A stretch of DNA of 64,000 nt from Megaustenia siamemsis. Its lineage: Eukaryota; Mollusca; Gastropoda; Stylommatophora; Ariophantidae. The stretch spans positions 46,003,106 through 46,067,105 of the forward strand of contig JAVIAB010000008.1 of the NCBI GenBank assembly GCA_032433765.1, given 5' to 3'. Under the pieces are notes generated by a model. That model did no database searches. It had not been told where the DNA came from and saw nothing but the letters and a program-made list of their open reading frames with translations. Positions within the stretch are counted from its first letter, which is position 1. Each line of letters begins with the position of its first letter. A program made the position numbers and the translations under genes. Positions 21,400-33,550 of the stretch are shown here, piece by piece.

Positions 21400-22370
21400 G
21401 GGTCAGTGAACCCAATTGGACCATACGGAAGTTCTCTGGGGCAAACCGGCTGCGGTCGCTGGAGTGGCAAAGACAATACCAGTGATATGTATGTCATTTT
21501 TGTCCTTGTGGTCTTAGGAATTTAAATGCGATGCCACTGGAGTGCCAGTATTCTGTTGATCATCTCGAAGGCGTTCACAAAAACTTTCCGCTTAACGTCC
21601 ACCAGATTCACCAATATAAGTCATGTGACATCGTTGGCATAGGATGACATAAATGATATTGTGGGACACACATGTGAAGGCTTGATGATCTCGAACCGTC
21701 CGTTAGGGAATAAGATAAGAGTCGGTGTGGATCACATAAGCACAGGCGATACAGTTACGCCCACAGGGGACCGTACTCAAGTGTTTATGGTCGGAGCGAG
21801 GGAGACAGCTCCTGACCAGAAATTTCTAAAATTCTTGTTGCGTTTGAAGGCGACCATAAGGGGATCACGGAAAGGTAGACGAATGGTGGGATCAGAGTGG
21901 AGAATGGAACGGTAATGGTTGAGTATTGTGAGGATGATGGGTGAGGGTGAGGGTGATGGGTGAGGGTGAGTATTATTCTCTCAGGGGAAGGTGGTTGGAA
22001 GGATTAGGTGCCCTAGAACAAGAGATACGGAGGACCCATTTGAAGGCAGACTGGAGGATGGAATCTGGATAAAATCGCCGGCTAACGCAGCATAACATAA
22101 GGTGAGCCTGTTGGAGGAAATCTTAGTCATCCTGGCAGATATGACGAAGACGCAATAACTGAGAAAACGAAATAGAATCACGATATGAAGGTGAATGCGA
22201 TGAAGTATAGAGAAGGTAACAGTCTGTGAGTTTATAGAAAACCGAGGTGTGGAGGCCAGAAGTGGCCAAGGAAACAATAAAGTCCAAACAGGCAACAGGA
22301 AGTGGAGACACAAGATATGATCTTGATGGCTTTGTGATAGCTCTCGATGTAGTCGATAATGAATGCGCAT
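21400..22370 (-). pseudogene. Penelope-like element remnant: RT C-terminus and GIY-YIG nuclease
   Basis: In minus-strand order: SVFYKLTDCYLLYTSSHSPS then RDSISFSQLLRLRHICQDD (C-terminal RT region of Penelope-like elements), DPTIRLPFRDPLMVAFKRNK, the cysteine block GRNCIACAYVIHTDSYLIP, and NIIYVILCQRCHMTYIGESG followed by GTPVASHLN. The last is a GIY-YIG domain (IYVI..YIGESG). Several frameshifts and stops separate the blocks, so the copy is inactive. Penelope-like elements are telomerase-related retroelements using this nuclease for insertion. Confidence 0.82.
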
Positions 22371-22615
22371 TACGCAAGGAAGATATTTATATTTGTATCT
22401 CTCATTCTACTTCGAGATTATTTTGTTTTAGATACTTCATTATTAGTAGCTATGTAGGGCTCATTTAAAATAAAAAATTTACTTACATATCTGTGTATGT
22501 GTTGTTTGTTGTTCATAATGAAGGCCTATTGAGCCGACACGTCATTCAAATTTGTGTCGTCCATTAGTTACATAAATAACCAGTTTTTAAATATTTCTTT
22601 TCATTTCTCTTTTAC
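22345..22615 (-). repeat. Right arm of inverted repeat flanking the Penelope-like region
   Basis: The complement matches 18815-19065 including ACGACAC..AATGACG and GAAGTATCTAAAACAAAATA blocks. It runs directly into the ORF remnant (GCGCATTCATTATCGACTAC on the complement). The hairpin GGC CTATTGA GCC is at 22523-22535. Confidence 0.65.
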
Positions 22616-23000
22616 AATAAGCTTTACAACAGCTTCGCATTTGTATGCATTTGTTGCCTTGACCAACTATATGAAATAAAGTAAAAGATACATACAGGCG
22701 GCCAGGCGCTGTAAACAGGAATTAGTGAACCCCAAATATTAAAACCTGGTAGTAATACTACCAGTGGTGTAGAGATATTACTCACAGCTGTTTGTCACTG
22801 TTGCTTTAGTTGATTTCCTCATCTGTGTCTTTGTAAGAGAATCAGATACAAATGCTTCTTCTATACTCTCAAAGTGTTTAGCACAAGTTCTATTTTAAAA
22901 TACCAAACAAACAAACAAAAAACTTGGGGTTAAGAATTAAATATTGCATCTCCCGAAACTCTCAGGTTTGATCTTTTTAATACCAGCATTAACTACTAAA

Positions 23001-23261
23001 GGGCCGCGATAGCTCATTGGCTAGTGAACTGGGCTTCAAAGAACAAGGGGTCAAGTTCAATCCTGATCGACGGCTTCCGGGTTCACCCAGCCCTAAATGG
23101 AACCGGATTTTTTTCTGGGAAAGTAATCGGTATGGGCGTAATACCGACCACATTACACGTAAGATCATGTGCCGAAGGTCTATAACAATTATGGTCATTA
23201 ACACCATATCCCCTATACGCCACTTGGCGTGACGGGGCTCTTTACTTTTTTTAATACACTT
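23001..23261 (+). mobile_element. SINE-1, full length, with 13-bp target duplication
   Basis: Starts GGGCCGCGATAGCTCATTGG; box B has decayed to AAGTTCAATCC. Body and CGCCACTTGGCG end are intact. ATTAACTACTAAA flanks it at 22988-23000 and 23262-23274. Confidence 0.92.
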
Positions 23262-23320
23262 ATTAACTACTAAACTATTATCCATACATACATATTGACT
23301 TTAGCCAAATATCTCACGCT

Positions 23321-23623
23321 TTGTTCGTCGCGTCGCAGATTGCTCGCAATATCAGTTTTATGGATGAGGGAGCGTTCTTAACTCAGGACATCTTCATCCA
23401 TAAATACCGCCACATTTCCAAGATTATAACTAAAATTACACTTTGGGATACAATTAAACAGCTGTGTGCTCATGGCGATATAGTACGCGTGAAGAAATAT
23501 TTATATGACATATCGCTGGGCGGGCCGTGTAGCTCGTACGTTGGTAAACAGACTGCTAAATGTACTTCAAGTACATTGGAACCCTGCTATTTGTTAATAA
23601 TTTGTTCCAACAATCTGCCTTAA
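23321..23623 (+). other. Unassigned 100-codon open frame
   Basis: An open frame reads QIARNISFMDEGAFLTQDIF, IHKYRHISKIITKITLWD and IKQLCAHGDIVRVKKYLYD. No family recognised. It might be a chance frame or a piece of a mobile element; no splice sites or neighbours support a gene. Confidence 0.2.
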
Positions 23624-23627
23624 ATTG

Positions 23628-23836
23628 CACGAATACTGAATCAATGTTTTCACAAATAAATAACGTAAACAGGATTAGCCTGCTCCAATATTCCCGATGA
23701 TTGTTTATTGAAACAACATAAAATAATGCTTGCACAGTACATAATATCCGAAACTATAAATAGAACCAATAAATGTACACGGCATAATGAAAACTAAAAT
23801 GTAATTACACTTTAGATTGTACACCACACTTTAGCT
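23628..23836 (-). repeat. ~205-bp dispersed repeat, copy 1
   Basis: The complement matches 38388-38595 almost throughout (for example CATCGGGAATATTGGAGCAG and CATTATGCCGTGTACATTTA). Both copies abut a TGATGATG tail, so it may be the 3' tail region or a preferred target of LINE-C/F. Confidence 0.7.
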
Positions 23837-23859
23837 TCAATCATCATCATCATTATCGT

Positions 23860-24200
23860 CATCATCATCATTATGTCGTAGGTTACGCTGGCTTGGCCTT
23901 GTACACCGTATGAAAGATGGCCGTGTACCAAAAGATATACTCAACGGACAACTGGCATATGGTAAAAGAACTAGGAGGTGCTCAAAACTTCGATTTGTAG
24001 ATGTGTGTAAACGCGACATGAAGACTCTGAACATAAACCCTGCAGTATGGGAAGACATAGCTGCAGACCGCAATCTCTGGAAACACACTCTAAAGGCTCA
24101 CCTCAAAGAAGAAGCAGACAGATTCATAGAGAAAGAGAATACACGGCGAAAGAAAAGAAAGGAAAAAATAACATTCCTAGGGGCGCTGAAAAATCCATAG
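23860..24200 (+). mobile_element. LINE-F C-terminal fragment
   Basis: LRWLGLVHRMKDGRVPKDIL then NGQLAYGKRTRRCSKLRFVD and VCKRDMKTLNINPAVWEDIA form an unbroken stretch typical of CR1/RTE-like LINE C-termini that end in a zinc knuckle. It follows a (CATCAT) run at 23838-23872. Confidence 0.75.
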
Positions 24201-24231
24201 TCAACTATGACTGACGGAGGTTACTATACTA

Positions 24232-26432
24232 TATCATCATGTGCCATACCGGTTGGCGTAGGCGATCATGTCCTTCCACAATCTTCTATCTACAGTGCAT
24301 CGTATCAGTTCTGTTGTTGACTGTTTTCCATTCCATGACACCAAGCTATCCAGTATTTTCTCTTTTTGTCGTCCGCGATCTCTCTTTCCTTTTATTTTGC
24401 CAGTTGTAACCCAGTATTCCAACTTTCCTCTTCTCATGGCGTGCCCGACAAACATTGATTGTTTCTTTCTGAAGTTTTTTAGGAGCTCCCTTTTTGTATT
24501 GGCCTCTTTGAGAATTTCCTCATTGGTCTTTTTAGCTGTCCAGGGAACTTTCAACATTCTTCTGAGAAATCCCATCTCTGTGGCCTCTAATCGTCTTTTC
24601 ATTTGTTTGACTATTGTCCATGATTCGCCTCCATAGGTCAGAATTGGTTCTATATAGCACCGATGACCTCTCTCACTTCTATTGACATAGATTTGTTGCA
24701 TAAGATATTTTTCATTTTCTGAAATGCTATTTTGGCCTGAGCTATTCTGCTTTTTATTTCTGTGGTGCATCTTCCACCTGATGTTATTATTGTGCCCAAT
24801 ATTTCAAACGCTGCACTTGTGTCCGATTTGTTCTATTTATTTTTATGCTGCATGATGGTGATAACTGTTTCTTCGATGTGACCATTATTTCTGTTTTCTT
24901 ACTATTCAGACTGAGACCTTTCTTGCTGCATTATTTTGCTATTATTTATATCTATCATTTCTTGTAGTTCATTCTCTGTCTCTGCTATTAATAATGTTGC
25001 ATCCGCATATCGCAAACTATTTATATTGGGACCGTTGACTTCAATTCCTTTTTTGTCTATTATTGATCTTATAATATGTTCGCTTTAGAGTGAAAACAAA
25101 TCCGGCATCAGAACACAGCCTTGTCTGACTCCTTGTTTTATATATTGGAATTGTCCTGTTTGGCTATTAATTCGTATAGCTGCTGTTTGTTGCCAGTACA
25201 TGTTTTTTTTATGATTCGCAGATCCTTGACATCAATGTTTAATTTATCCAGCATATTGATTATTTTCACATGCTTTACTTTGTCAAATGCTTTTGTGTAG
25301 TCTATAAAGCACACATATATATCGTTCTTTACCTCTATAGCTCTTTCTATCAATGTTCTTAAGATGTATATTGCATTATTGGTGCCCTTTCCTTCCACAA
25401 ATCCACATTGTTCCTGACTTATTTCTGGTTTTGTTCTATTCCTTACAAGTCTCATGATGATTCTTAGAAATATTTTTGTCATGTGGTTCATGAAACTAAT
25501 AGTGCGATGGTCTTCACAATCAGTGGCGCCTGACTTCTTCGGTATGGCTATAAAGATATATTTTAGTATATCTTCAGGTATGTGTCCAGTGTTATATACA
25601 TCATTGAGTAGTTTTGTTATGACTTGTACTCCCAGCTCTCCTAATGGATTGACCTCTTTGATTGTTATATTGCCGGGACCTGGAGCTTTGCCTCTGTTCA
25701 TGTGTTGAATTGCGTCCTCCACTTCACTCTGCATTATTGATGGGCCTGTGTCTTTGTTTGAATTGTTTAGCCTTGGTCTTTCATCATCATAGAGCTGACT
25801 GATATATTATGTCCATCTTTCCATTATCTTCTACTGTCCCATTATTATATTTCCTTCCTTTGATTTCACACATCCTGAAACTTTGACTTCTTTTCTTCCT
25901 GTTAATTCATTTAACTGATCGTGCATACGTTTTGAGTCTTTCTTTTGTTGTTTTTCAATTTGTTCACATTTCTGCTTTAACCATCCTTCCTTTGCTTCTC
26001 GGCATTTGTTTTGGATCTCTTTGTGCAATATTTTGTATGTCCGTTCTTCTTTCTTATGTTTTCGTCTTTCGTCCATTAGTTATAGTATTTCTTCTGTCAT
26101 ACATTTCTTTTTGTTGATTCTTTTAGTCACTGGTATTACTTCTTTTGATGTTTGTTGAATCGATTGTTTGAGCATATCCCACTGATCCTCGATGTTCTGT
26201 ATTTTCTCAATAGCATTATATATATTTTGTACTATCGTGCTGTACTTATCACTCATCTGTCTATCTACTCTAAGCATATCTAGTTCTAATTTCATATTTC
26301 TTGGAGATTTATGTGTCTTCCGCAGTTTTATTCTTTTATTTCTAACTACTGGTGCATGGTCACTATTGCAATCTGCTCCTGGCCTTGTTTTAACGGATGT
26401 TAGCCCCTTTCTTGAATCTTCTCTGTTTCAGT
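24232..26432 (-). mobile_element. LINE-C, longest copy: endonuclease end, RT and C-terminus
   Basis: Minus-strand order: GADCNSDHAPVV (end of the APE endonuclease, SDH motif), a charged linker (MDERRKHKKEERTYKILHKE), RT blocks KAPGPGNITIKE, FIAIPKKSGATDCEDHRTIS, QCGFVEGKGTNNAIYILRTL and VCFIDYTKAFDKVKH. Motif C reads RYADAT instead of YADD. The end is LKVPWTAKKTNEEILKEANT, MRRGKLEYWVTTGKIKGK and RRLWKDMIAYANRYGT with a TGATGA tail. The copy is 5'-truncated within the endonuclease, has frameshifts near 25130 and 25735, and lacks the second catalytic Asp. Confidence 0.87.
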
Positions 26433-26444
26433 TAGGTTCTATAA

Positions 26445-26625
26445 GTAAAAAAGTAAGTAAAGTGCCCCCGTCACGCCAAGTGGTGTATAGGGAATAAGGT
26501 GTTAGTGACCATAAATTGTACAGACCTTCAGCACATGATTTTTGGGGTAAAGTGGTCGGTATTACGCCCGTGCCGCTTTACTTTCCAAGAAAAAATCCGG
26601 TACCCATTTAAGGCTGGGTGAACAT
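26445..26625 (-). mobile_element. SINE-1 body, 5'-truncated
   Basis: Minus strand, from GTTCACCCAGCC to the tail CGCCACTTGGCGTGACGGGG-like block; the tRNA-like head is missing. It abuts the 5' end of the LINE-C copy. Confidence 0.82.
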
Positions 26626-26629
26626 GGGC

Positions 26630-27415
26630 CCATTTTTTAAAAATCGAATGTAGTCAGCGCTAGGTCAGGTCAGCTTTAATTCCCACAGGAAGATTCCCGA
26701 GACACATTTGAAGTTTGGTGATTCTTGACGAGGGTCGGTCGAGGGAATAAACAAGGCAGCTTGTCAACAGTTGACCAGCTCAGTACTACCACGGCTTTCT
26801 TTGTGTCTTACAGCAGGGACGATCATGTGCCATTGAAATAGTTCTGCGGTTAGCTTCACGCGCAGTAATTTGTGTTGCTTTTGAAATCTCTTTAATCTGT
26901 TTTTAGACATGTGACTGGATCAAGAGGAGGAACTATGTGATCTTGACATAAAACGTTATCCTCTGGAAAAGGAGAAAATGCATCAAGATGCAAAGAGATG
27001 CAAAGCTGCTGTAAAGCTGATGATAATAATGGCAAGCTTAAAAAAAAAAGGAAAAGAAGGACTCTGGTTCAAGACACACAGGCAGCAGGAATATTTCACT
27101 CTGAACCCGTAGTTTACCCTCCCCTCGTCTCCTGGGTAGTGAGATCCGATTTCTAGCCATTTCGGATAACGGAGAAAAACAGGAGGTCCCATGTGCACTC
27201 GCGCACGTTAAAGAACCATTAGAAGTTACAAGTTTAAAAGAACAGGCTAAAAATACTCCCCCCCACCCTTTTTTCCCCTGTCAAAATTGTGAATAAAATC
27301 TACCCATACCGAATACGGATGTCCCGGGTCGACAGACGCAGATATTCCGGTTTTGCTGTAAACTAGCGACTAGGCGCATCCACGACTACTTAACGGGTGC
27401 ACGTTAAAAATGTTT
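26630..27415. other. Intron sequence, nothing recognised
   Basis: Slightly more GC-rich than the surroundings (for example CCCTCCCCTCGTCTCCTGGG), yet no coding, tRNA-like or repeat structure that I can assign. Confidence 0.4.
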
Positions 27416-27416
27416 C

Positions 27417-29035
27417 ATTTACAGCACACTCGGCAGGCAGAATAGTTACAGAGGTAGTGGTGCATACGTTATAACCGCGAGGAGCATGACGATGGAGGTG
27501 ATGGCAGCGACCAGGGCATTCTTCTGGTTAGAGTCACAAGGCTACACCCACGCATCATAATAAGATGAGCATGATAAGAAAAGTGGAGGCGGGCTCTGTG
27601 TGCAGGCAATGGGCAGAGTAACAAGGCTACACCCAAGCATCATAATAAGATGAGCATGATAAGAAAAGTGGAGGCGGGCTCTGTGTGCAGGCAATGGGCA
27701 GAGTAACAAGGCTACACCCAAGCATCATAATAAGATGAGCATGATAAGAAAAGTGGAGGTGGGCTCTGTGTGCAGGCAATGGGCAGAGTAACAAGGCTAC
27801 ACCCAAGCATCATAATAAGATGAGCATGATAAGAAAAGTGGAGGCGGGCTCTGTGTGCAGGCAAATGGCAGAGTCACAGGACTACACCCACGCATCATAA
27901 TAAGATGAGCATGATAAGAAAAGTGGAGGCGGGCTCTGTGTGCAGGCAATGGGCAGAGTCACAAGACTACACCCACGCATCATAATAAGATGAGCATGAT
28001 AAGAAAAGTGGAGGCGGGCTCTGTGTGCAGGCAATGGGCAGAGTCACAAGACTACACCCACGCATCATAATAAGATGAGCATGATAAGAAAAGTGGAGGC
28101 GGGCTCTGTGTGCTGGCAATGGGCAGAGTCACAAGGCTACACCCACGCATCATAATAAGATGAGCATGATAAGAAAAGTGGAGGCGGGCTCTGTGTGCAG
28201 GCAATGGGCAGAGTCACAAGACTACACCCTCGCATCATAATAAGATGAGCATGATAAGAAAAGTGGAGGCAGGCTCTGTGTGCAGGCAATGGGCAGAGTC
28301 ACAAGACTACACCCACGCATCATAATAAGATGAGCATGATAAGAAAAGTGGAGGCGGGCTCTGTGTGCAGACAGTGGGCAGAGTCACAAGACTACACCCA
28401 CGCATCATAATAAGATGAGCATGATAAGAAAAGTGGAGGCGGGCTCTGTGTGCAGGCAAATGGCAGAGTCACAGGACTACACCCACGCATCATAATAAGA
28501 TGAGCATGATAAGAAAAGTGGAGGCGGGCTCTGTGTGCAGGCAATGGGTAGAGTCACAAGGCTACACCCACGCATCATAATAAGATGAGTATGATAATGG
28601 GTAGAGTCACTGGAGAAGTCAAAAATACGTAGTCACCTTTGCCTACGTCACTTGACATGCAAGAGTACGGGGAAAAGAAAGAGCGGACAGGTTGGCTAGC
28701 TGTGCTGTCAGTGAAGACGGTCAAGCAATGGATCAGGATGACATCATCAATGCCCTCCGAGATGAGGGAAGGGCACATGACTTCGACAACCATGAGTCCA
28801 CGTCAATCCTTCGGATGAAAGAGATGGGAGTTAAGATGGGTACAGCCAGAAACGCGAAACTTAGTGGATGTATAAGCGGACTTATCAACCTACACAGAAC
28901 TGGAGTCGTCAGTCGCTGGGCACCGCGGGACTTGCTGAGGAGGGGATCTGAGCACATATGGACATGTTCGGAGTGCAATGATGATGACCCGCAAATAACT
29001 CAATATAAGATGAAACGTTTTTGTCTATTAAATTA
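27417..29035 (+). mobile_element. LINE-E 3' fragment carrying an internal satellite
   Basis: Aligns with the LINE-E copy at 53888-54500: RNase H region (GCACACTCGGCAGGCAGAAT, GACGATGGAGGTGATGGCAG) to 27540, then the 85-bp array, then the C-terminal part (GGTCAAGCAATGGATCAGGA, CTGAGGAGGGGATCTGAGCA) ending in TGGACATGTTCGGAGTGCAA, GACCCGCAAATAACTCAATA. It contains INALRDEGRAHDFDNHEST then ILRMKEMGVKMGTARN. Outside the array it is collinear with the other copy. Confidence 0.85.
27541..28600. repeat. 85-bp satellite, 13 units, derived from LINE-E RNase H DNA
   Basis: Unit starts (CTACACCCACGCATCATAAT) are at 27541 plus multiples of 85 up to 28561, with no register slip. The unit is the LINE-E segment equivalent to 54003-54092, minus a few bases that include the codons for the catalytic Ser-Asp-Ser. 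Variants GTAACAAG and GTCACAGG mark sub-groups. As 85 is not divisible by three, the array cannot keep a frame. Confidence 0.93.
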
Positions 29036-29039
29036 TTAA

Positions 29040-29600
29040 TCAAACTAATATACCAATTGAAAAATAAAAATAAAAATAATTAAATAGCCACACAAAGCGT
29101 CATACAACTCAAATACACCTCATAGGACATACATTTGCTACACTTATTCACAACTCGGAGTACTCAATGTTAGAATCACTTCCAAGAGGGCGTGGATTCA
29201 ATACGTTTCCCGACATCTGCATTCCAACAACAGGGCGTAGAGAACGAATTTGTCACGTAAATAACGACTGGTCATCATTAATTATCGGCGACAACAATCT
29301 ATGTCGACAAATGAGCTCGGCATCAATCCCACACTATTTGTTTGTGTGGTGTGGCAGGTTTGTTGACCAAAAAAAACGAAATAAAGGGAGAACGACACAG
29401 CAATAATCAAGTGTTATTAATGCACGTTGCCAACGATAAATTATCAGCAATATATAATGAAATAAAACAAAGGGCACTATAATGACGCACGGTTGTTTTT
29501 AACCGGCTTATTGGTATAGAAAGCTAGTTATAGAGCCCGATTGTTGGTGAAGCAGACCGGATAAGAGGGTGATAATGATGATTGATGTAGACATGTCTTG
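29040..29600. other. Intron sequence, nothing recognised
   Basis: AT-rich; a 79-codon open frame at 29167-29406 has no recognisable family and no splice support. Confidence 0.4.
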
Positions 29601-29604
29601 GTGG

Positions 29605-30530
29605 GTGGCACATTGATGGTTGATAATGTTGAATGATTGTTGGAGAAATTTTGTCGATAGATGGATAACAATGATGAATGATTGTAGGCGAAATTTTGTG
29701 GATAGATGGATAATAATGATGGCTGATTGTAGGAGAAATTTTGTGGATAGATGGATAATAATGATGAATGATTGTAGGAGAAATTTTGTGGATAGATGGA
29801 TAATAATGATGAATGATTGTAGGAGAAATTTTGTGGATAGATGGATAATAATGATGAATGATCATAAGAGAAATTTTGTGGATAGATGGATAATAATGAT
29901 GAATGATTGTAGGAGAAATTTTGTGGATAGATGGATAATAATGATGAATGATCATAGGAGAAATTTTGTGGATAGATAGATAATAATGATGAATGATCGT
30001 AGGAGAAATTGTTGTGCATAGATGGATGATAATGATGAATGATCATAGGAAAAATTTTGTGGATAGATGGATAATAATGATGAATGATCATAGGAGAAAT
30101 TTTGTGGATAGATGGATAATAATGATGAATGATCGTAGGAGAAATTTTGTGGATAGATGGATAATAATGATGAATGATCGTAGGAGAAATTTTGTGGATA
30201 GATAGATAATAATGATGAATGATCGTAGGAGAAATTTTGTGGATAGATAGATAATAATGATGAATGATCGTAGGAGAAATTTTGTGGATAGATAGATAAT
30301 AATGATGAATGATCGTAGGAGAAATTTTGTGGATAGATGGATAATAATGATGAATGATCGTAGGAGAAATTTTGTGGATAGATGGATAATAATGATGAAT
30401 GATCGTAGGAGAAATTTTGTGGATAGATAGATAAGAATGATGAATGATCGTAGGAGAAATTGTTGTGCATAGATGGATGATAATGATGAATGATTGTTGG
30501 AGAGACTTGGTTGATAGATGGATGTTAATG
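29605..30530. repeat. 45-bp minisatellite, about 20 units
   Basis: The unit reads ATGATGAATGATCGTAGGAG, AAATTTTGTGGATAGATGGA, TAATA. Two longer units (GTTGTGCATAGATGG) recur at about 30010 and 30460, so a block of about ten units may have been duplicated. Period 45 keeps frames open on both strands (NDRRRNFVDRWIIMM and DHSSLLSIYPQNFSY), an artefact of length. Confidence 0.93.
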
Positions 30531-30689
30531 ATTACTGGTCAGTAGCAAAAGCACAAACTAATCGACTACAGCGGTGTGGCCATTATTTATATTTGACAAC
30601 ATTGTTAATGTAGAGATGAGCGTGATTCTGTCAACAGGAAACGACGCTCCTCATATAAGACTATGTGCTACAAATCTCATTATTCGCTT

Positions 30690-31000
30690 AGAGTATAATA
30701 AGAGAGTATAACAAGAGAGTATAACAAGAGAGTATAATAAGAGAAGTATAACAAGAGAAGTATAACAAGAGCGTAGAATAAGAGAGTAACAAGATAGTAA
30801 AACAAGAAAGCATAACAAGAGAATAACACAAGAGTATAACACAAGAGTATGACAAGAAAGTATAACAAGACAGTATAACAAGAAAGTATAATAGAAGAGT
30901 ATAAGAAAAGAGTATAACAAGAAAGTGATAATAAGTGATTATAAGCGTATAACAAGAGAGTATAGCAAAAAAGTATACCATGAAAGTATAACAAGAGAGT
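30690..31000. repeat. Short (GTATAACAAGAGA)-type repeat
   Basis: Degenerate units of 11-13 bp such as GTATAACAAGA over about 300 bp, producing Tyr/Leu/Ser-rich minus-strand frames that are not genes. Confidence 0.85.
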
Positions 31001-31169
31001 ATTTTTTATATCCCATTCAAAAGTCTAGCATGAGTGAAGATAAACGGCGTAACTGATACGGAACAAAGGGAGGGAAATACATGGAGGGGCATGGGCATCG
31101 TGATAACAATGACATTCATTGGTTACTCTGACCTGGCATTACCAATGGCATATTGGATACGTTAATATT

Positions 31170-31690
31170 AGTTAGATCACTTATTCTGTTCTTCCACGTT
31201 TGCCTTTCAGCGTCGAAGGAAGATATAGTTGGATGCTTTTTTTTTATCATCTGTTGGTTTCTTTTGCAATTATGTTTCCTCGAGTTTTTAAACATTCCAT
31301 CAATCCATTTTTTTTCTTGGTCGACCCTTGAGACTGGTGTTCTCGCAACGTTTACTCGTGCCGGGTTTTGATATTTCTGTATTATCATGTGGCTAAACTA
31401 TTTTTTTTTGCTGTTTATGTATTCGATGGCGGAAATTACTCCTACCTTTATTTTCAGTTCTTCATTTCTGATCTTATCTTTCGAGCTGTTTCCTGCCATG
31501 CACTAAATGCCTAACACATTTAATTTCGGTAGAGACTACTTTTCGTTTTGTTCTTGAGTCTAGAGTCCAGGTCTGGTATTTGTAGCACAACGTTGGGAAG
31601 AGGATTGTGTTGTAGAGTGTCCGTTTTGTTTCTACGGTTATTTCTTTGTTAAACAGCATTGGTGACAGGTGTCCGATGATTACCACACCG
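31170..31690 (-). mobile_element. LINE-D 3' fragment
   Basis: Minus strand: FNKEITVETKRTLYNTILFP then TLCYKYQTWTLDSRTKRKVV and STEIKCVRHLV, followed by RVDQEKKWIDGMFKNSRKHN. Same order as 20085-20860 but more diverged. Confidence 0.75.
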
Positions 31691-32105
31691 ACCTGTTGAT
31701 AAAGGGACCATGGGTTCATTCCTTGACTGAAACTCTTAAGTCGACAAAGATAAGAAAAGTCAATGGGCACTAACTCACTGGTAGGTAGTAAAAGCCCAAA
31801 AGCACAAAGCCTTCTCAGCTCCACATGCTGTGATATAGTTATATAAAGTTTAGTACATGGCTTCCCCACAACATTAACTCTTACTGGGCTGTCTTGGAAA
31901 TCCTATATAATGGACGTACTAACAAATGACGCAACTCTTATTTAAGTTGCACCATATAAATGTAACATTTACATATATAAATATACAGGCGTACGCACAC
32001 ACAACACTTTCTAGATAAAATGTTTTAAATTTCATATTTGTATAGGCTTTCAGCACTGCTCGTGATAGTTTCTATTTTAACATATGGAAATCGTATACTT
32101 TGATG

Positions 32106-32215
<110 letters not shown>

Positions 32216-32219
32216 AATA

Positions 32220-32955
32220 AAATGAAGTGTGCTGCGACATGTGTTTCTATTTTTAAGTTTGAACATCTGAAATACAAATATGCGGGTGTTGCCGTGCAGT
32301 AATGCTCCATAAACAATTCTAATGAGTTCGTAAACGCGTGAAGTGCATTTATATTGCAATCTAAAATTATAATAGTTTTGTGGTACGAATTTACATGATT
32401 GAATTTGCATTCGTCTGTGTAGTTTGTGGACATGGTCAGATGTCATCCGTGCCTACGATTAAGGAACCAATAACAGTGTACACCATACATGCAAAAGACA
32501 GAATGGAATGGCGCGACATGTAGCCAAGTTTAGATAAGGAGGTGTTACCTGATGGCAAGCTTTTTCTTCTTCTACCTTTTCTTGTTCTGCACTCACGACG
32601 ACTACTTCTCCTCATCGTTCCCCAAAAAAGAGGCGTATCTGAGCCTAGGTGCGTTGTGTCGTTTGTTAACTACAAGTCGTCATATTTGCGCCTTCGCACG
32701 TCCGTCTTCGATATGTCAATTCTTTTATTTACTTTGTTGTCGTTTCTCCATGAACCTTGATCGCTTAACTAGAGAGGTTCATCTATTTTCAGGGAAACCA
32801 CTGGAAAGTGGAATGGCATTTTGAACACGTCCGTTGTTCTCCGATCCGGTGAGTCAGAGACAATAGGAAAGCGCCATGACCGCTAGCTTGCACGGCATTC
32901 ATAAGTGGATCTTGGAGCTAGCTCAATAAGAAATAGATACTGAAGTCGCATTACA
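32220..32955. other. Intron sequence, one unassigned open frame
   Basis: 32552-32824 is open for 90 codons (MASFFFFYLFLFCTHDDYFS then KKEAYLSLGALCRL); no family recognised and no splice evidence. The rest shows nothing. Confidence 0.3.
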
Positions 32956-32959
32956 CTCG

Positions 32960-33550
32960 ATGATGCGGTGATTAATGGTGATGCGGTGATTAATGATGAT
33001 GCGGTGATTAATGATGAATCGGTGATTAATGATGATGCGGTGATTAAAGATGATGCGGTGATTAATGATGATGCGGTGATTAAAGATGATGCGGTGATTA
33101 ATGATGATGCGGTGATTAATGATGATGCGGTGATTAATGATGATGCGGTGATTAAAGATGATGCGGTGATTAATGATGATGCGGTGATTAATGATGATGC
33201 GGTGATTAAAGATGATGCGGTGATTAATGATGATGCGGTGATTAAAGATGATGCGGTGATTAATGATGATGCGGTGATTAAAGATGATGCGGTGATTAAT
33301 GATGATGCGGTGATTAAAGATGATGTGGTGATTAATGATGATGCGGTGATTAATGATGATGCGGTGATTAAAGATGATGCGGTGTGTAATGATGATGCGG
33401 TGATTAAAGATGATGCGGTGGTTAATGATGATGCGGTGATTAATGATGATGCGGTGATTAAAGATTATGCGGTGATTAATGAGGATGCGGTGATTAAAGA
33501 TGACGCAGTTATTAATGATGATGCGGTGATTAAAGATGATGCGATTATTG
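32960..33550. repeat. 18-bp minisatellite with 36-bp alternation, about 32 units
   Basis: Units GATGATGCGGTGATTAAT and GATGATGCGGTGATTAAA, mostly alternating, encode AVINDD/AVIKDD in one frame through 33718. Only a few units deviate (GTGTGTAAT, GATTATGCG, GAGGATGCG). It is an acidic repeat open frame of 250 codons, but there is no promoter, splice site or homologous flank to support a gene. Confidence 0.9.

Noticed and set aside
29524..30470. Repetitive protein-like frames (SIYPQNFSYDHSS and NFVDRWIIMM)
   Set aside because: Product of the 45-bp minisatellite; both strands open, no start context or splice support.
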